Positions 29,221 through 39,969 of a stretch of 64,000 nucleotides of DNA are shown piece after piece. The DNA is from Xiphophorus maculatus. Lineage: Eukaryota > Chordata > Actinopteri > Cyprinodontiformes > Poeciliidae. Under the pieces are notes generated by a model. It was given only the letters and a program-made list of their open reading frames with translations. It did not search any database and had not been told where the DNA came from. The stretch covers positions 28,569,953 to 28,633,952 of the forward strand of contig NC_036445.1 of NCBI RefSeq assembly GCF_002775205.1, written 5' to 3'. The position numbers and the translations under genes were made by a program. Numbering within the stretch: position 1 is the first letter of the stretch; each line of letters begins with the position of its first letter.

Positions 29221-29708
29221 CTTTGTGCCCACTGATCAAAGCTCTCTTGCCCCACTAGTTACCTTAAAGTGTTGTCTCTACTGTAGATATAACACCAATA
29301 ATTGTTGGCTTGTAGTTTTTGGACTGGAGCTTTGAATTACGGTATCTAAATTAGAGAGCATGGCAATTTCCAACAAAGCATTTCCACGATTTAATGTCAC
29401 AAGTATTAAGTGTAGTCTTAACTGGATTCTTAGTGGAATCCATTTTTTTAAGAGAGGGGTGGTGATGACTCCACCGCTAAGGGTCTCTTTCTGTTTTTGT
29501 TGTAGTTTCTCCTGGTCACCGTTGCTCCAATCTAATATTCAAGGTGACTTCCCTGTTCAGTGGGAGCCAAACACCACAGTATTTGGTTTTTTGTTATGTC
29601 TGAGTTTTTGCACCATATACATTTCCACACATCCAGGCATTCTAAAATTACTGATAACTGTTCATTTTGGGTTTATTTAAATAATTGATTTTCTTAAAAA
29701 ATTACCAC

Positions 29709-29732
29709 CTCGTGTTAATATTTTAACACGAG
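29709..29732. repeat. perfect 10-bp hairpin
   Basis: CTCGTGTTAA, loop TATT, TTAACACGAG. It is followed by a short tandem of GTTTGTTACAGTCC units. Confidence 0.6.
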
Positions 29733-30289
29733 TTTGTTACAGTCCCTCAGTTTGTTACAGTCCATTAGTCAGGCTGTAACAAGTGCGAGAATGAAATGCC
29801 ACAACAGAATTTAAAGGAGTTTGTATGCTGTTGGCTCCACATAAAGTGTAAATGCTAGAATGAGTGTGGGAGGAGGACCAGGAGTGAATGATGGACGTTT
29901 AAAAAAACGTTTCAAATAGGACAAACAATGACTACGAGCCCAAATAAATAAGTGATGTAACTAAGCGATGCAAGTCTTTTCCGCTCTTAAGTTATATTAC
30001 ACATTTGGAAGCAACTTAATGAGTTGCGCTTACAAAGAATTGTCTAAAAAACAGAAAATATCCTGTGGGTTGGACTTGCTTGGCCAAAATTACTGTTAAT
30101 TTCAGAGGAGAAAATTACTGAAAGGCAGTCATAGCTCATGTAACTCCTCATCAAAACCAAAGCGTGGAAATGCACGTATCTATTACTGAAAGGACAACTT
30201 GTCTGGTTAATCAGTCAAGCTAGAGACGCAGAAGCTCAAACTGGCTGCCACTCTTCCCAGCAAAGAACAGAAAACAGAGGCCTCAACAG

Positions 30290-30740
30290 ATTGAAACAGA
30301 GTCCAATAAGTCTTGATTTCTGCAGCAACATTCAAATCATAAGGTCAGAATTTGGTGTAAGCTACATGAAAGGGTGCATACATCCTGCCTTGTATCTACA
30401 ATTCATGGTGTTAGTGAGATGGTGTGTTGGAGACCAAATTACCATCGTTTGCACAACACAGTTGCGTAAATCTTCCAATGGCTACATCCAGCATACTTTA
30501 AAGCAATTTCCTATTCTTGTCTCCTACCACATCACACAGCTTCAATTATCTAAAACTGGGTTTTTGAACATGACAATGAGCACTGTACTCCAATGACCTC
30601 CGCAGTCACCAGAACTCGAGCCAAAATAGCACCTTTGGGATGTGAGGGAACAGTATATTCACATGACGGACGTGCAGGCGACAAATCCAAGATGTTGTCA
30701 AGTCAGCAGGAATCACTATGTTGTGGCCATTTTTCGTAAT
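30290..30740 (+). pseudogene. decayed Tc1-like transposase
   Basis: Pieces of a Tc1 transposase appear in order: a YMKGCIHPAL region, then PPQSPELEP and HLWDV around the catalytic DDE segment, then MTDVQ. Stops and frameshifts break the frame. A different Tc1 lineage from the remnants at 8305 and 10150. Confidence 0.6.
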
Positions 30741-31078
30741 CCTCGATGAATCTCTACGATAAACAAAAGAGGAAGTTGTGAAAGGGGAACATTTGAGGTA
30801 CATAATTCTTCTAAGTGTACCCAATAAAATGGCATTTTAGTGTGTAGCATATGTAGCGTGTTGTTAAGGCAAAGGAGATTGCTCTGAAGAAAACAAAGTT
30901 CAACCAAGTCGTGTTGTTTATGACACTGATCTTTCCCAGAAATGACAGCTTGAAGTGCAACCCCCAACACCACAGCTTCCCCTTCAACTTTTATACCCCA
31001 GCTCTGTGTGTCTGATACAAGAAGCTGATTTTTGAAAAGTTCTTAACAACTTATTTCTGTAGGAGCAATGGCATGATA

Positions 31079-31080
31079 GC

Positions 31081-31136
<56 letters not shown>
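31079..31136. repeat. (AAT)n microsatellite
   Basis: About 19 AAT units, 400 bp upstream of the RHIM-like gene promoter. Confidence 0.95.
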
Positions 31137-31138
<2 letters not shown>

Positions 31139-31528
31139 TGCGTTATACAATTTTCTACAGGTTGTGGGTTAAATAACCCTCATTTGTGTGCTTTTTGTTA
31201 TACTGTGGTCTCAAAAAAATATGCAGGTTTGAAACTTGCATCAGACGAAAACAGCGCAAAGACAGTATCTGCTTAAAGGTACAAAGAAAAATGAAACCAT
31301 GGCACGTTTTTATATTTTATATTCAACATGTGCGACAACAAAAAAGGTCTCAGACCTTATTTGGCGCTGATGCACAAGTTTACAATAGGAATTAAACACA
31401 AAGAGTATGATGCAATCTAAAACGAGAGCTTCTCCTCAGTCGCCGGCGCGCGTGTCGAAGAGCGGCTCGACTGTAAATCACCTGACATAAACCGCAAGTC
31501 AGAGCGCGCATGCGCTGGGATTTTTCAC

Positions 31529-31536
31529 TATATAAG
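31529..31536 (+). promoter_or_regulatory. TATA box of the small RHIM-like gene
   Basis: TATATAAG lies 49-56 nt upstream of the chosen start codon at 31585 and predicts a start of transcription near 31560. A CpG-rich block (31440-31515) sits immediately upstream. The box falls inside an open frame beginning at 31510, which argues that the upstream ATG at 31510 is not used. Confidence 0.6.
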
Positions 31537-31584
31537 AAAGTGGTCGCCTCTTTTAGAGATTATTTTATCACAACCACTGGAGTC

Positions 31585-32977
31585 ATGGGCAGCCCCAGCC
31601 AGCAGAACCCGAGTTCCGCGACTGACAATAATCTGACTAAAATAATAGAAAGAGCACCGACAACTCAGGTAAGGTTACGGCAGCGTCACGGACGCTTAAT
31701 ATGCTTCCCTTGGCATTAAACAACATAAAAGTCAGGTTGTCGACTAAAATAGATGGGTTCCCAACGTACAAACGATTCTAAAAATGTAGTTTGGCTTCTA
31801 TCTATAACTTTAGAGCGATTTTCTATGATATTTTCCAGTGAAGGTAAAGGGGGTTTGGAGGGAGTGCGGGGAATCCCCGTCGCGCGACGTGAAGTTTAGG
31901 AGCGAGCACGAGACTTAAAAACTCGTTTGACTGCCTTTCCTTTGTTTCCAAGGCCGTATGTTAGAAACTCAGATGTATTTGTTGCTCCCTGCTGCAGGTT
32001 ATGACGTTTAAGGGGTTCAGCATGCAGAAACTCTTCCAGGTGATGCAGGCGGTGGCCATGAGAAGCTGCAGCAAAGCCTGCCAGTTCTTCTGCCTTCCTG
32101 CTGTTGAAAAGAGGAACGATTCCCCAGGTAAATAATTAAAGTAGAAAACAAATGTGTGTGTATATATACATACATACATTTGTGGGAATATGGCGACGTG
32201 GAGGCCGAAAAGTTCCAAATCAACATCTGCTTCACTACTGTTGACAGATCAGACGCTTCATCGCAGGGAGGAGAAAAACGCACAAGGTAACCAAGGTTTT
32301 TATTGTTCAGTCTCTGTTTTTACTGTTTTGTAAAAAAAAATCACCTGAAGACTTTTTAAAATACATATAAATTTCTTGTTTTATTTATATTTGAATATAA
32401 ATATAATAGGCTTATATGTGGATTATGTCAAGTAAAGCAGCTGTTGGATGCAAAAAAGTTTCTTCTTCAGTAAATAATGACGTAATTCCGCTGTGGCGTC
32501 ACTCTGGAAAAAATCTACTTCCCGTTTCAGTGTTCTTTCGCTTTTCACTACCTCCACTGACAGATCGACTCACGAGCCCGCCCCCTACCGTTCTCATCAT
32601 CAACATCAGCAACTCCACCATGGTCAACTGCGTCATCGGGGATTCCCACCCCTCCGCAGCGGCTGAGCGGCGGCCTCTGATGGAGGACTCTGAGCAGCAG
32701 AAAGTAGGTGGGTAACAACTGCAGCTCACACTTGTGCATCTTGAGTTATTTATTTTCTCTTTTTTGGCACCTAAACACATCCTGCTCACGTGTTACAGTG
32801 GAGGTGAGCTGCAGTTGCTGCCAAAGCCTGCAGGAGGCAGCACAGGCCGCTCCTTCAGAGCCTCCCCATCCACTCGCGGCGCACCAGAACATCATCATCC
32901 ACAGCTCGTGCCTCAGCAACGTCATCGTGGGAGACAACAACTACATGCACGTTCAGCAGGACGAACTGCTCGACTAA
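31585..32977 (+). CDS. unrecognised 191-aa protein with a C-terminal RHIM-like motif
   Basis: Five exons: 31585-31668, 31998-32127, 32248-32286, 32564-32707, 32799-32977. All are bounded by GT-AG and in phase, giving 191 aa. The start at 31585 (GTCATGG) is the first ATG after the TATA box. The C-terminus reads IIIHSSCLSNVIVGDNNYMH, then VQQDELLD. The core V-I-V-G-D-N-N-Y-M closely fits the RHIM pattern (I/V)-Q-(I/V)-G-x-x-N-x-(M/L), with Ile in place of Gln, and resembles the end of RIPK3 as I remember it. Exon 4 encodes a weaker copy, LIINISNSTMVNCVIGDSH. RHIMs form amyloid contacts in necroptosis and TRIF/ZBP1 signalling. No kinase, death, TIR or Z-DNA-binding domain is visible. Exon 2 is Cys- and Met-rich (MRSCSKACQFFC). 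A RHIM-only adaptor, or a decoy derived from a ripk-type gene, is the best guess. The gene model is firm and the function is inference. Confidence 0.8.
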
Positions 32978-33655
32978 AAGCCGAGAGACGTCTGAAGCCT
33001 CTCACACTAAAAGGCAGCGCTGCAGGAAGGAGGCGGCTGGATGTTTCGGTTCTCCTTCAAGCATTCTCACGGACATAACTGCTGGTTTGTTTGTCCCATG
33101 ACTTGTGAGCATGTCAAAAAAAAGAAAGAAAAAATCTAGTAGAAACGAAAGCACTCTTAAAGGTTCTCTCACTGTGGTCCTCCTCGGAAGCGTCGGGCGT
33201 TGTGCAATGCTGGAGCTTCTGCTTCCCTGACATAAAGAGGGGGAACTTTTACTGTAATGAACTACTGCTGACTCAGTTTTATGTGGTGGATTGTTGATTT
33301 ATTTTATTGGTTTACTGTATATATATGTGTGTGTGTGTGTGTCAATTATCAAGTTTATATCAAAAATCCTGTCCAGATAATGGGTTATGATAAAATGTAA
33401 GGCCTATGGTCATTAAGAGTAAACTTGCCAGTGCTATTTATTGCTCAAAGTATTTTTTAATATACATATATATATTTAATTTATTGACATTTCCGACTCA
33501 TTTTTCCCTCGGGGAAAACCTTGTAAGTGTACGAAACGGAAAAATGTAATTTAGCTTGTATTGTTGGATTTGTGACACTCCGCTTCTAATCAGTTTGCTT
33601 GTTTGATTCATTTTAAAAAAACATTTGTAATATTTTGTAATACTACTTTTTTTAC

Positions 33656-33661
33656 AATAAA
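33656..33661 (+). terminator. poly(A) signal of the RHIM-like gene
   Basis: AATAAA lies about 680 nt after the stop codon at 32977, implying cleavage near 33680. The 3' UTR (32978-33680) contains several ATTTA-type elements near 33436-33480 and a TG run near 33328-33342. These are compatible with an unstable, inducible mRNA, though AT-richness alone could produce them. Confidence 0.6.
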
Positions 33662-33745
33662 GACATGTATAGTTTACATATTTTTGTCCAATTTCTTATA
33701 TATTTTTTTGCTTAACTTGCAAACATGGCGGTGGAAGAAAAAAAG

Positions 33746-36700
33746 TCACTTCTTCTTCTTCCCTTTCTTCTTCTTGCCTTTCTTCTCCTCTACCTTCTTG
33801 TAGGGGCCGAGGCCTCTGCGGACCATGGTGCCCCTCCAGTAGGCCTGGAGCTGCACAGATCACAACAAGAACATCAGCACACTGAGACCGGTCCGTCTCC
33901 GTGTGCTGTTCCGGTTGGACGCCGTTACCGTTGTGGCGGCTACAGCTTTCTCCTCCAGTTGGCTTTGCAAGTCCTGGTTCTTCTTGTCCTGCAGCACCAC
34001 CCGCTCCATCTCCTTAAACTGAAACCAACCATAATTGGTGATGTGATTTAAAGGTGAGCCGTATGGTAACCGCTCTGCTGTGAGCGCTGCTGCTCACCAT
34101 CCTCCTCATCTCCATCAGCTTGTCTATGTTCAAAGTTCTTTTGCAGCCCAGGTTATCCAGCTTGCTCTGCTTTTCCTGCTGCATCTTCTTGGTTTGCTGC
34201 TTCCACTTGTGCAGCCTCTGTTGAAACTCCTAATCAGAAACATAAAATTATGTCATGTGTAATACTAATAGAGTATTACTATTACTAGTACTACTCTACT
34301 AATAGAGTACTACTATTTTTAGTTAATACTAAAGTACTAATATTAGTAGCAGAACACTTGGTAGTGATTTATCAAATCATATACATGAATTCATGTCTTT
34401 GTTTTTTTGAATATCCCTCTTAGAAACTTCATTAGCCGTCCACGGCAACTATTCCTTGGTTCATACTAATTCATAATTCTGTCTACGCAACAGAAGAAAA
34501 TTACAGTAGCTTCAAACAGGATTTTTTTTAAAAAAACTGGAGAATAAAAAATATGCTGTGGCAAAACATTTGCACCAATGTTTGACACACTTATGCTTAA
34601 GGCAGTATTATGTAAAGTTGAAAAAAAAGTTTTTGAGCTTTACCTCAAGCTACCTCCTCACAGAGCGCCCCCCCCCCTCCCTTCCTTACTCCCCCACTCA
34701 GCTCCTTCAGACTAGCCAGCAGCAACTTGCAATCACCTGGTGGTACTGAGCATCAGCTGAGCTCATTGTAGCAGCTATCTTTCAGTAATAGAGGAGCCAC
34801 GTTGTGACGACTTCCTGAAGGCGGAGCTTCAGAAATAACAGGAGTTTTTAAAGAGACAGAGGCCCAATTTCAAGGTGATAAATTATGAAGGAAGATTTCG
34901 TTAAGTGATATTTGATGCATTTTTATAACTTAGGTTAACATAGTTGATTGTGCTACAAAATCCCACTATGTACTTATTATACCGCCCCTTTAATGGTATC
35001 CAAACATGATTCCCAGTTGGTAGCTTTAAGTTCCAGTACCCACATGTGAAAGTTTAAAGAAGCCCTGGAGTTCTTGCTCCTGGAACAGGTTTTTGCTTTC
35101 CTCAACTAGACTTTGAACCACATGTGAATTGCCCAGCAGTTAGATTAACCCTGCACTCTACATTGACATCTCATTCAGGACGTCACGTTACCAACCTCGT
35201 ACTGAACCTGGAGGAACGTCACAGTCTCCTTGTGAAATCTCGTCTCTTCTTCCATCTGCTTCTGCATAAGCTGAGAGCAAAGGCGAACAAAACTATGAAG
35301 GAGCGAAGTTCTATTTGACAGAGGAGGAAGTTCTGGCACGTATCTCTGGGAGATTGGGGGTGATGTGAAAGAAAGATTGGAGATTGATGTACCTCCAGCT
35401 GGTCCAAAAGTTGAGCCTTCTGCCACGTCTCTTTGACTATTTGTGGGAACAGGACCGTGGTTTTTGTCTTCTTTTTATTCTGCAGTTTCGATGTTTCTTC
35501 TTCCAGGTCATTCAAAAGGAGGTACATTTTCTGTGGGGGAAAAGTTATTGGAAGAGCCGAGAGTCCTGGGAGGCATTTTCTTCGGTTAACACTCACTGAC
35601 CCTTGCATTAGGTAAACTGCTTTTCAACACAAATTGCAACTGAAATGATCATATGCAGAACGGGGAGCATGGATGACTTTGAATGTAAAATGACTGTTGG
35701 TGCCATACGGGCTGCTCTTAGTATTTCACAAACTGAGATTTTCACACACAACCAGAAAACAGTCAGAAGAAGTGAAAATATCAAGTGTTTATACATAAAG
35801 AGGAAGACAATGTGGAATTGGTGCAAAAGAAATATGGCATCAATCTGGCCACTCTGAGTATTAAAGGTGCATATTTTTACACACATATATATATATATAT
35901 TTTTTTTTTTTACTAATATGTAAAAAACATATGTTTTTTTTACATTTTTGTTAAAACTGTTACTAAATTCTGACAGCATAATATGAGTCAGATAATCTGA
36001 AAAGATTGAGTTTCTCCACTTCCTCTCGGTGCTCCTACTGCCGTCTGAAGAAACGCACCACTTCCAGTCAAATAAAACCAGTCAGAACCAGGAGGAGGGT
36101 CTTACCGCTGTCAGTCAATCTCAGGTATGCGCTGCTGAGTGTACTAATGGAGGAGAAACAAGTGGGCGTTGCAGAAAAAATGTTTATCCACCGTCACGGC
36201 TCATGCTAACTAGCGTGGGAACTCATGAAGGAGAGAGTGTGAGTGGTGCATACATGAACGTGATTGACAGCGCTAAAACCCTCCTCCTGGCTCTGATTGG
36301 CTTTTTCTGGCGGAGCTGTGTGTTTCTGTAGTTGGCACTGAGAGAAGGCAGAGGAGCGCGATTTTTTCCGCAGATTATCTGCCTCATATTATTCTGTCAC
36401 GACACGGTGAAAGGTCTAACAAATACATGACGGAGAACTGAGGCAGTTTTCCGCTCTAGTGGTTTTTCCTTTAGGTAAGGCACAAATAATAACTGGACCA
36501 GTGAGCACACGTTAACACCGCTAATCTCTCACGTGGATTTGATCCTTTTTGTCCTCGATTTCCTGCTGTAGTATCAGCAGAGCCTGTTCTCTCTCTTTCC
36601 GCTTTTTTTCATCCTCTCTGGGTGGGGAGACACACCACATAAGATTCACAAAAATAAAACATTTATTCGTGGAAATACTGGCAGCGTTGAACCTTTTCTT

Positions 36701-38404
36701 CCTGGCTGCTTTCTGTGCCTCATCCTCCTCCATGGCCTGAGGAATTGACTCAAAACTCTGGGTGTCCTCCAGCTCACAGCACAGCTTGGTGACGTGATGG
36801 TCGATGAACTGACTGCAGACACAAACAAAACCTATTTAAAGGGGGGAGGAAGGGAGAGACCTGATCCAACATACTTCTAGTTTTTTATTGTTCTGCTAAT
36901 TACTCACCATTCTGCTTTGAGCTGCACCAGCCTGTCTTTCTCCTAAACATGGGCATAAAGAAACGCACGTAAGGAGATATTTTTCATCCAGGAAACCTTC
37001 CCAAACACTAAGGAGGGAAAAGAAATCCAGAGAGCATCAAAAACTATTCAGCTGAAAGGTGATAGTAATCACCATCATGATGGAACTGTCATAAAGAGCA
37101 GATCAGAGCAACACCCAGCTGTTTCTGCAGAAGCGGTTTCTGGCATGTGGGCAGTTGCCCAGGGCTGCCTCTCCTGTAGGGCGGCATGAGCTGCCACATT
37201 ACTAAACTGCGTGCAGTTGAATCTGTAGCCTATTTCTTGCTTGCTTACCTAACAAAGGGTAGGATATTTTTTAATAACAGTTGTGCAATTGAATTTGTGT
37301 TCCAAAATAACTGTCTTATTTTTAAAATTGTAGATTTTAGTCAGCAGTTGTGCAGTCCAGATTAACATGCAACTCTAGTGCGCATGATTTTGCAAATGTT
37401 TAACTATTGGTGCTGTTGTTTTTAACTATATAAATCTTTTGTATTAGTATTGTTTAATTTGAACTGCATGGCATGTAGTATGTTTGTGCCTTGCTACATG
37501 TGTTTAAAGTATCACTCTAGTTTCACTATTGAGAAAAAAAAAAGAAAAAATTAAAAGAAATCTGTGTCCATGATGGTACATGATAATCTAAATCAAGGGA
37601 GTCAAACTCATTTTTGATCTGAGCCAAATCAAGGTCATGAATGCTCTTAAAGGGCCGGTTGTGCCAGAATGCGTTGATAAAAGCAGTTCACAAATTGTTA
37701 AAATATCAATGAATTCTTAAAATTAAATAATGTCTTTGGACATCTTTTCAGTCCCTCCAAGATTTCGTGTTTGTGGTACTAATTTAGAAATATTTGCAAT
37801 ATTTGCACTTATTTATGATGATAAAAGCAACTTTTTATTACTCTCTGTATAGATCATGGACTGCAATCTGACATCAATTAAAGCAGAGGCAGCTGTTTAG
37901 TGGAAGTAAGAACGTTTTTGACAATTTTTGAGAAAAATCTACAATAAACTCTCAATTATGTATTGGCTCCATAAAGTGAGGGGATTTGCATGAATTTAAT
38001 ATATAGTGAATATAATAGATAGATATAATTTGGCAGGAAAAAGATAAAAACTGCTTTGATTTGATTGATAACATAATATTTAGACACAACTAGTGTTTCG
38101 TCTAAAACCTAGAGGGCCATATAAAAAGCTATGGTGGGCCGGATTTGGCCCACGGACCTTGAGTTTGACACATGTGATCCAAATGCTGCATGGAGCATGT
38201 TGGCCCAGGGCACCGAAGAGGCTAGGACCGGCCCTGGTGTCCTGTTGGGGTGTGAAGCAGTGGTAGGACCTGTGTGGATGTGGAGCCTCGCTCCCTGCTG
38301 ATCTGCACCGACAGGGAATGTCCCAGTAAGTCCAACTGGTGAACGCAGTCTTCCAGTGCAGCCACTGTTCTCAGGCTCTGAATCTTCGATAAGGATAAGG
38401 ACAT
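33746..38404 (-). CDS. iqcg: dynein regulatory complex protein 9 / IQ motif-containing G, complete
   Basis: Subunit of the nexin-dynein regulatory complex in motile axonemes. It binds calmodulin through an IQ motif. Exons in order: 38270-38404, 36908-36942, 36693-36812, 36533-36617, 35393-35530, 35196-35270, 34098-34229, 33929-34018, 33746-33850. Phases agree and give 304 aa. Most of the chain is charged coiled coil (for example ARKKREDEKKRKEREQALL). The C-terminus has the family IQ signature LQAYWRGTMVRRGLGPYKK and a Lys/Gly-rich tail ending in KKGKKKK. The N-terminal exon (KIQSLRTVAALEDCVHQLDL) aligns with the DRC9 segment that contains VLEDTTDQL. Human IQCG is about 440 aa, so this model lacks roughly 130 N-terminal residues. 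Exon 1 is preceded by an acceptor, but the upstream exon I find has no usable in-frame ATG. Confidence 0.92.
34597..34993 (-). repeat. TTAA-type MITE family A, full-length copy
   Basis: Bounded by TTAA on both sides with inverted ends (TTAAGGCAGTATTATGTAAA / TTAAAGGGGCGGTATAATAA). Lies in an iqcg intron. The most complete member in the window. Confidence 0.65.
35861..36435 (+). repeat. TTAA-type palindromic MITE family B, long copy
   Basis: Starts TTAAAGGTGCATATTTTTAC. The halves are inverted copies: CTGACAGC..AATATGAGTCAGATAATCTG on the left mirrors CAGATTATCTGCCTCATATTATTCTGTCA on the right, and GAGGAGGGTCTTACCGCTGTCA mirrors TGACAGCGCTAAAACCCTCCTC. Intronic in iqcg. Confidence 0.65.
37590..38175. 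repeat. hAT-like repeat with GTCAAACTCA termini
   Basis: Left end GGGAGTCAAACTCATTTTTG, right end CTTGAGTTTGACACATGTG, preceded by the fish-repeat wording GGGCCGGATTTGGCCCACGG. Apparently nested in a second repeat spanning about 37140-38236 whose ends contain GCCCAGGGC. Intronic in iqcg. Confidence 0.55.
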
Positions 38405-38589
38405 CCTGAGTGGAGAACAGCGGAAAGGTCAGTGGATTCCTCCGCCTCCACGCCGTTATTTCACTGAATCAAATGTTGAGGCTCATAAAAACACAACTTC
38501 TAAACCACTTCCTCATTACAGTAATTCAAAAACAACGAGTTGACTAACTTCCGTTTCACACGAAGTGAGTCTGACTAGATAGCACTTAC

Positions 38590-38696
38590 GTGTCGAGTAA
38601 TTACTCTGGTGAGTTCCGTTTTACTGCCAATTTCTGTCGCACGACTCAGACGGTGTAATTAGCCTGAGCTAATGTTTGGCGTGTCACCATAGTAAC
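38590..38696 (-). promoter_or_regulatory. iqcg promoter: X-box (RFX site) plus probable noncoding exon 1
   Basis: GTCACCATAGTAAC at 38683-38696 fits the X-box form GTNRCC-N2-RGYAAC completely. RFX factors use this site to drive ciliary genes. On the minus strand, about 100 bp further along, a strong donor (GACAC then GTAAGTG) ends a putative noncoding exon at 38590. It would join the acceptor just before the ATG at 38404 (ctgttctccactcag). The arrangement fits a ciliary promoter for iqcg. Confidence 0.6.
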
Positions 38697-38993
38697 AGGA
38701 CGTACCCCCCGCCCCACCCCCTCTCCTCCTCCGCAGTGAAAAGTAGAGCAATTTTTATTGTTGCTACTGTCTCAGATAAACCCGCGTACTCACTTTGGAA
38801 TAATTTTATGAATTTATTATTTGTGTGGTTGGAAAGTTAAATGCAGCTACATTCATATAGTCCGTGATGATGCTCTGCACTTTGGTTCTCTATGTAGTTT
38901 TGAGATTTTAATTTTCCCTCTTGTTAATAAAATGTTGTTTTATTTATTATTAAGCTAATATTAACATCTAGAACTCCTGAAATCCCAGTGATC

Positions 38994-38995
<2 letters not shown>

Positions 38996-39036
<41 letters not shown>

Positions 39037-39037
39037 T
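38996..39037. repeat. (ATT)n microsatellite
   Basis: About 13 ATT units between the iqcg promoter and the spire1 3' end. Confidence 0.9.
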
Positions 39038-39969
39038 TTGCCCTTCTGCTCTTCGTCTGAACAAAACATAAAGACTCCGCTCATGTATTGCAATACAGTT
39101 TATTGTCGTCGCTCGCTGGACTCTCTGCAGGTAGTTACAGATTAAAGGTAATACAGACCGAGGGAACAAGCTACGCTGGAGTACATGCATGTTGCTGCCC
39201 GTCACACCGTACCCGCTCCCCGATGCAGCTCGCCGCCTGTTGTCGCTGTCCTCACCGAGACAACATCCACCTGACCTACACACTCACAGACAAACCATCA
39301 CAAACAAAGTATGTACACCGACGCCGGGCGACTCTTCAACGAATGAGCGATCACGAAAGGCAGCTTGTAAGGCAGAAATATACCAGGTAGATGAGAAACG
39401 CGTCCCGGCAAGAAGGCAGATTGTACCTCCTTCCACTCCGGATGATGATTATAAAACATAAAAGGCATTTTTTTAAAATGTTATGTCCTGTGCATAAAAC
39501 AGCCAGACTGTGAATTATTTGCCGCCCATACAGTGACCTGGGGTTTCATCTGTAGATGAGGCATTTCATTATGACTAACCTTTACACAATGCAAACATTG
39601 TGACACGAGGAGTTAATAGAACGAAAAGTAAACGAGCTACTATATGTTGATTAGTGTCAAGAGACAATTGAGATTATGCAAAAAATAAAAATAAAAAAAA
39701 TAGGCACGTATGACATGAAAATTATTCAAAGACAAATCGAATAAAAATAAACAACCAGATGGTTTGCTTTGCAGAACAACAGCATTGATGTCACAGAACT
39801 TCACAGCCTCTGGAAAGATTTGTGTGTAAAAAATAGGGAATATTTTTAGATTATGCTTGTGGTTTGTTTCATTCATAACAACAACAACAACAAAAAATAC
39901 ATGCAGATTTTTTTTTAAAAAACTAAAATCGAGAAAAAACTCAGCCACTTGTATCTATCGAGACTATTT

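Larger units (their letters stand above)
27481..31528. other. intergenic region between rnf144b and the RHIM-like gene
   Basis: The two flanking genes are transcribed away from each other. The interval holds gypsy and Tc1 fossils, small hairpins and an (AAT)n run. No intact gene is supported. Confidence 0.5.

Noticed and set aside
31510-31584. Upstream ATG at 31510 as start of the RHIM-like protein
   Set aside because: It lies upstream of the TATA box at 31529-31536 and has a poor Kozak context, so transcripts would begin after it.
33725-34262. Plus-strand frames rich in Leu and His
   Set aside because: They are antisense shadows of the Lys/Gln/Glu-rich iqcg coiled-coil exons.
36006-36331. 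Short plus-strand frames in the iqcg intron
   Set aside because: They fall inside the palindromic family B MITE, which explains the sequence.
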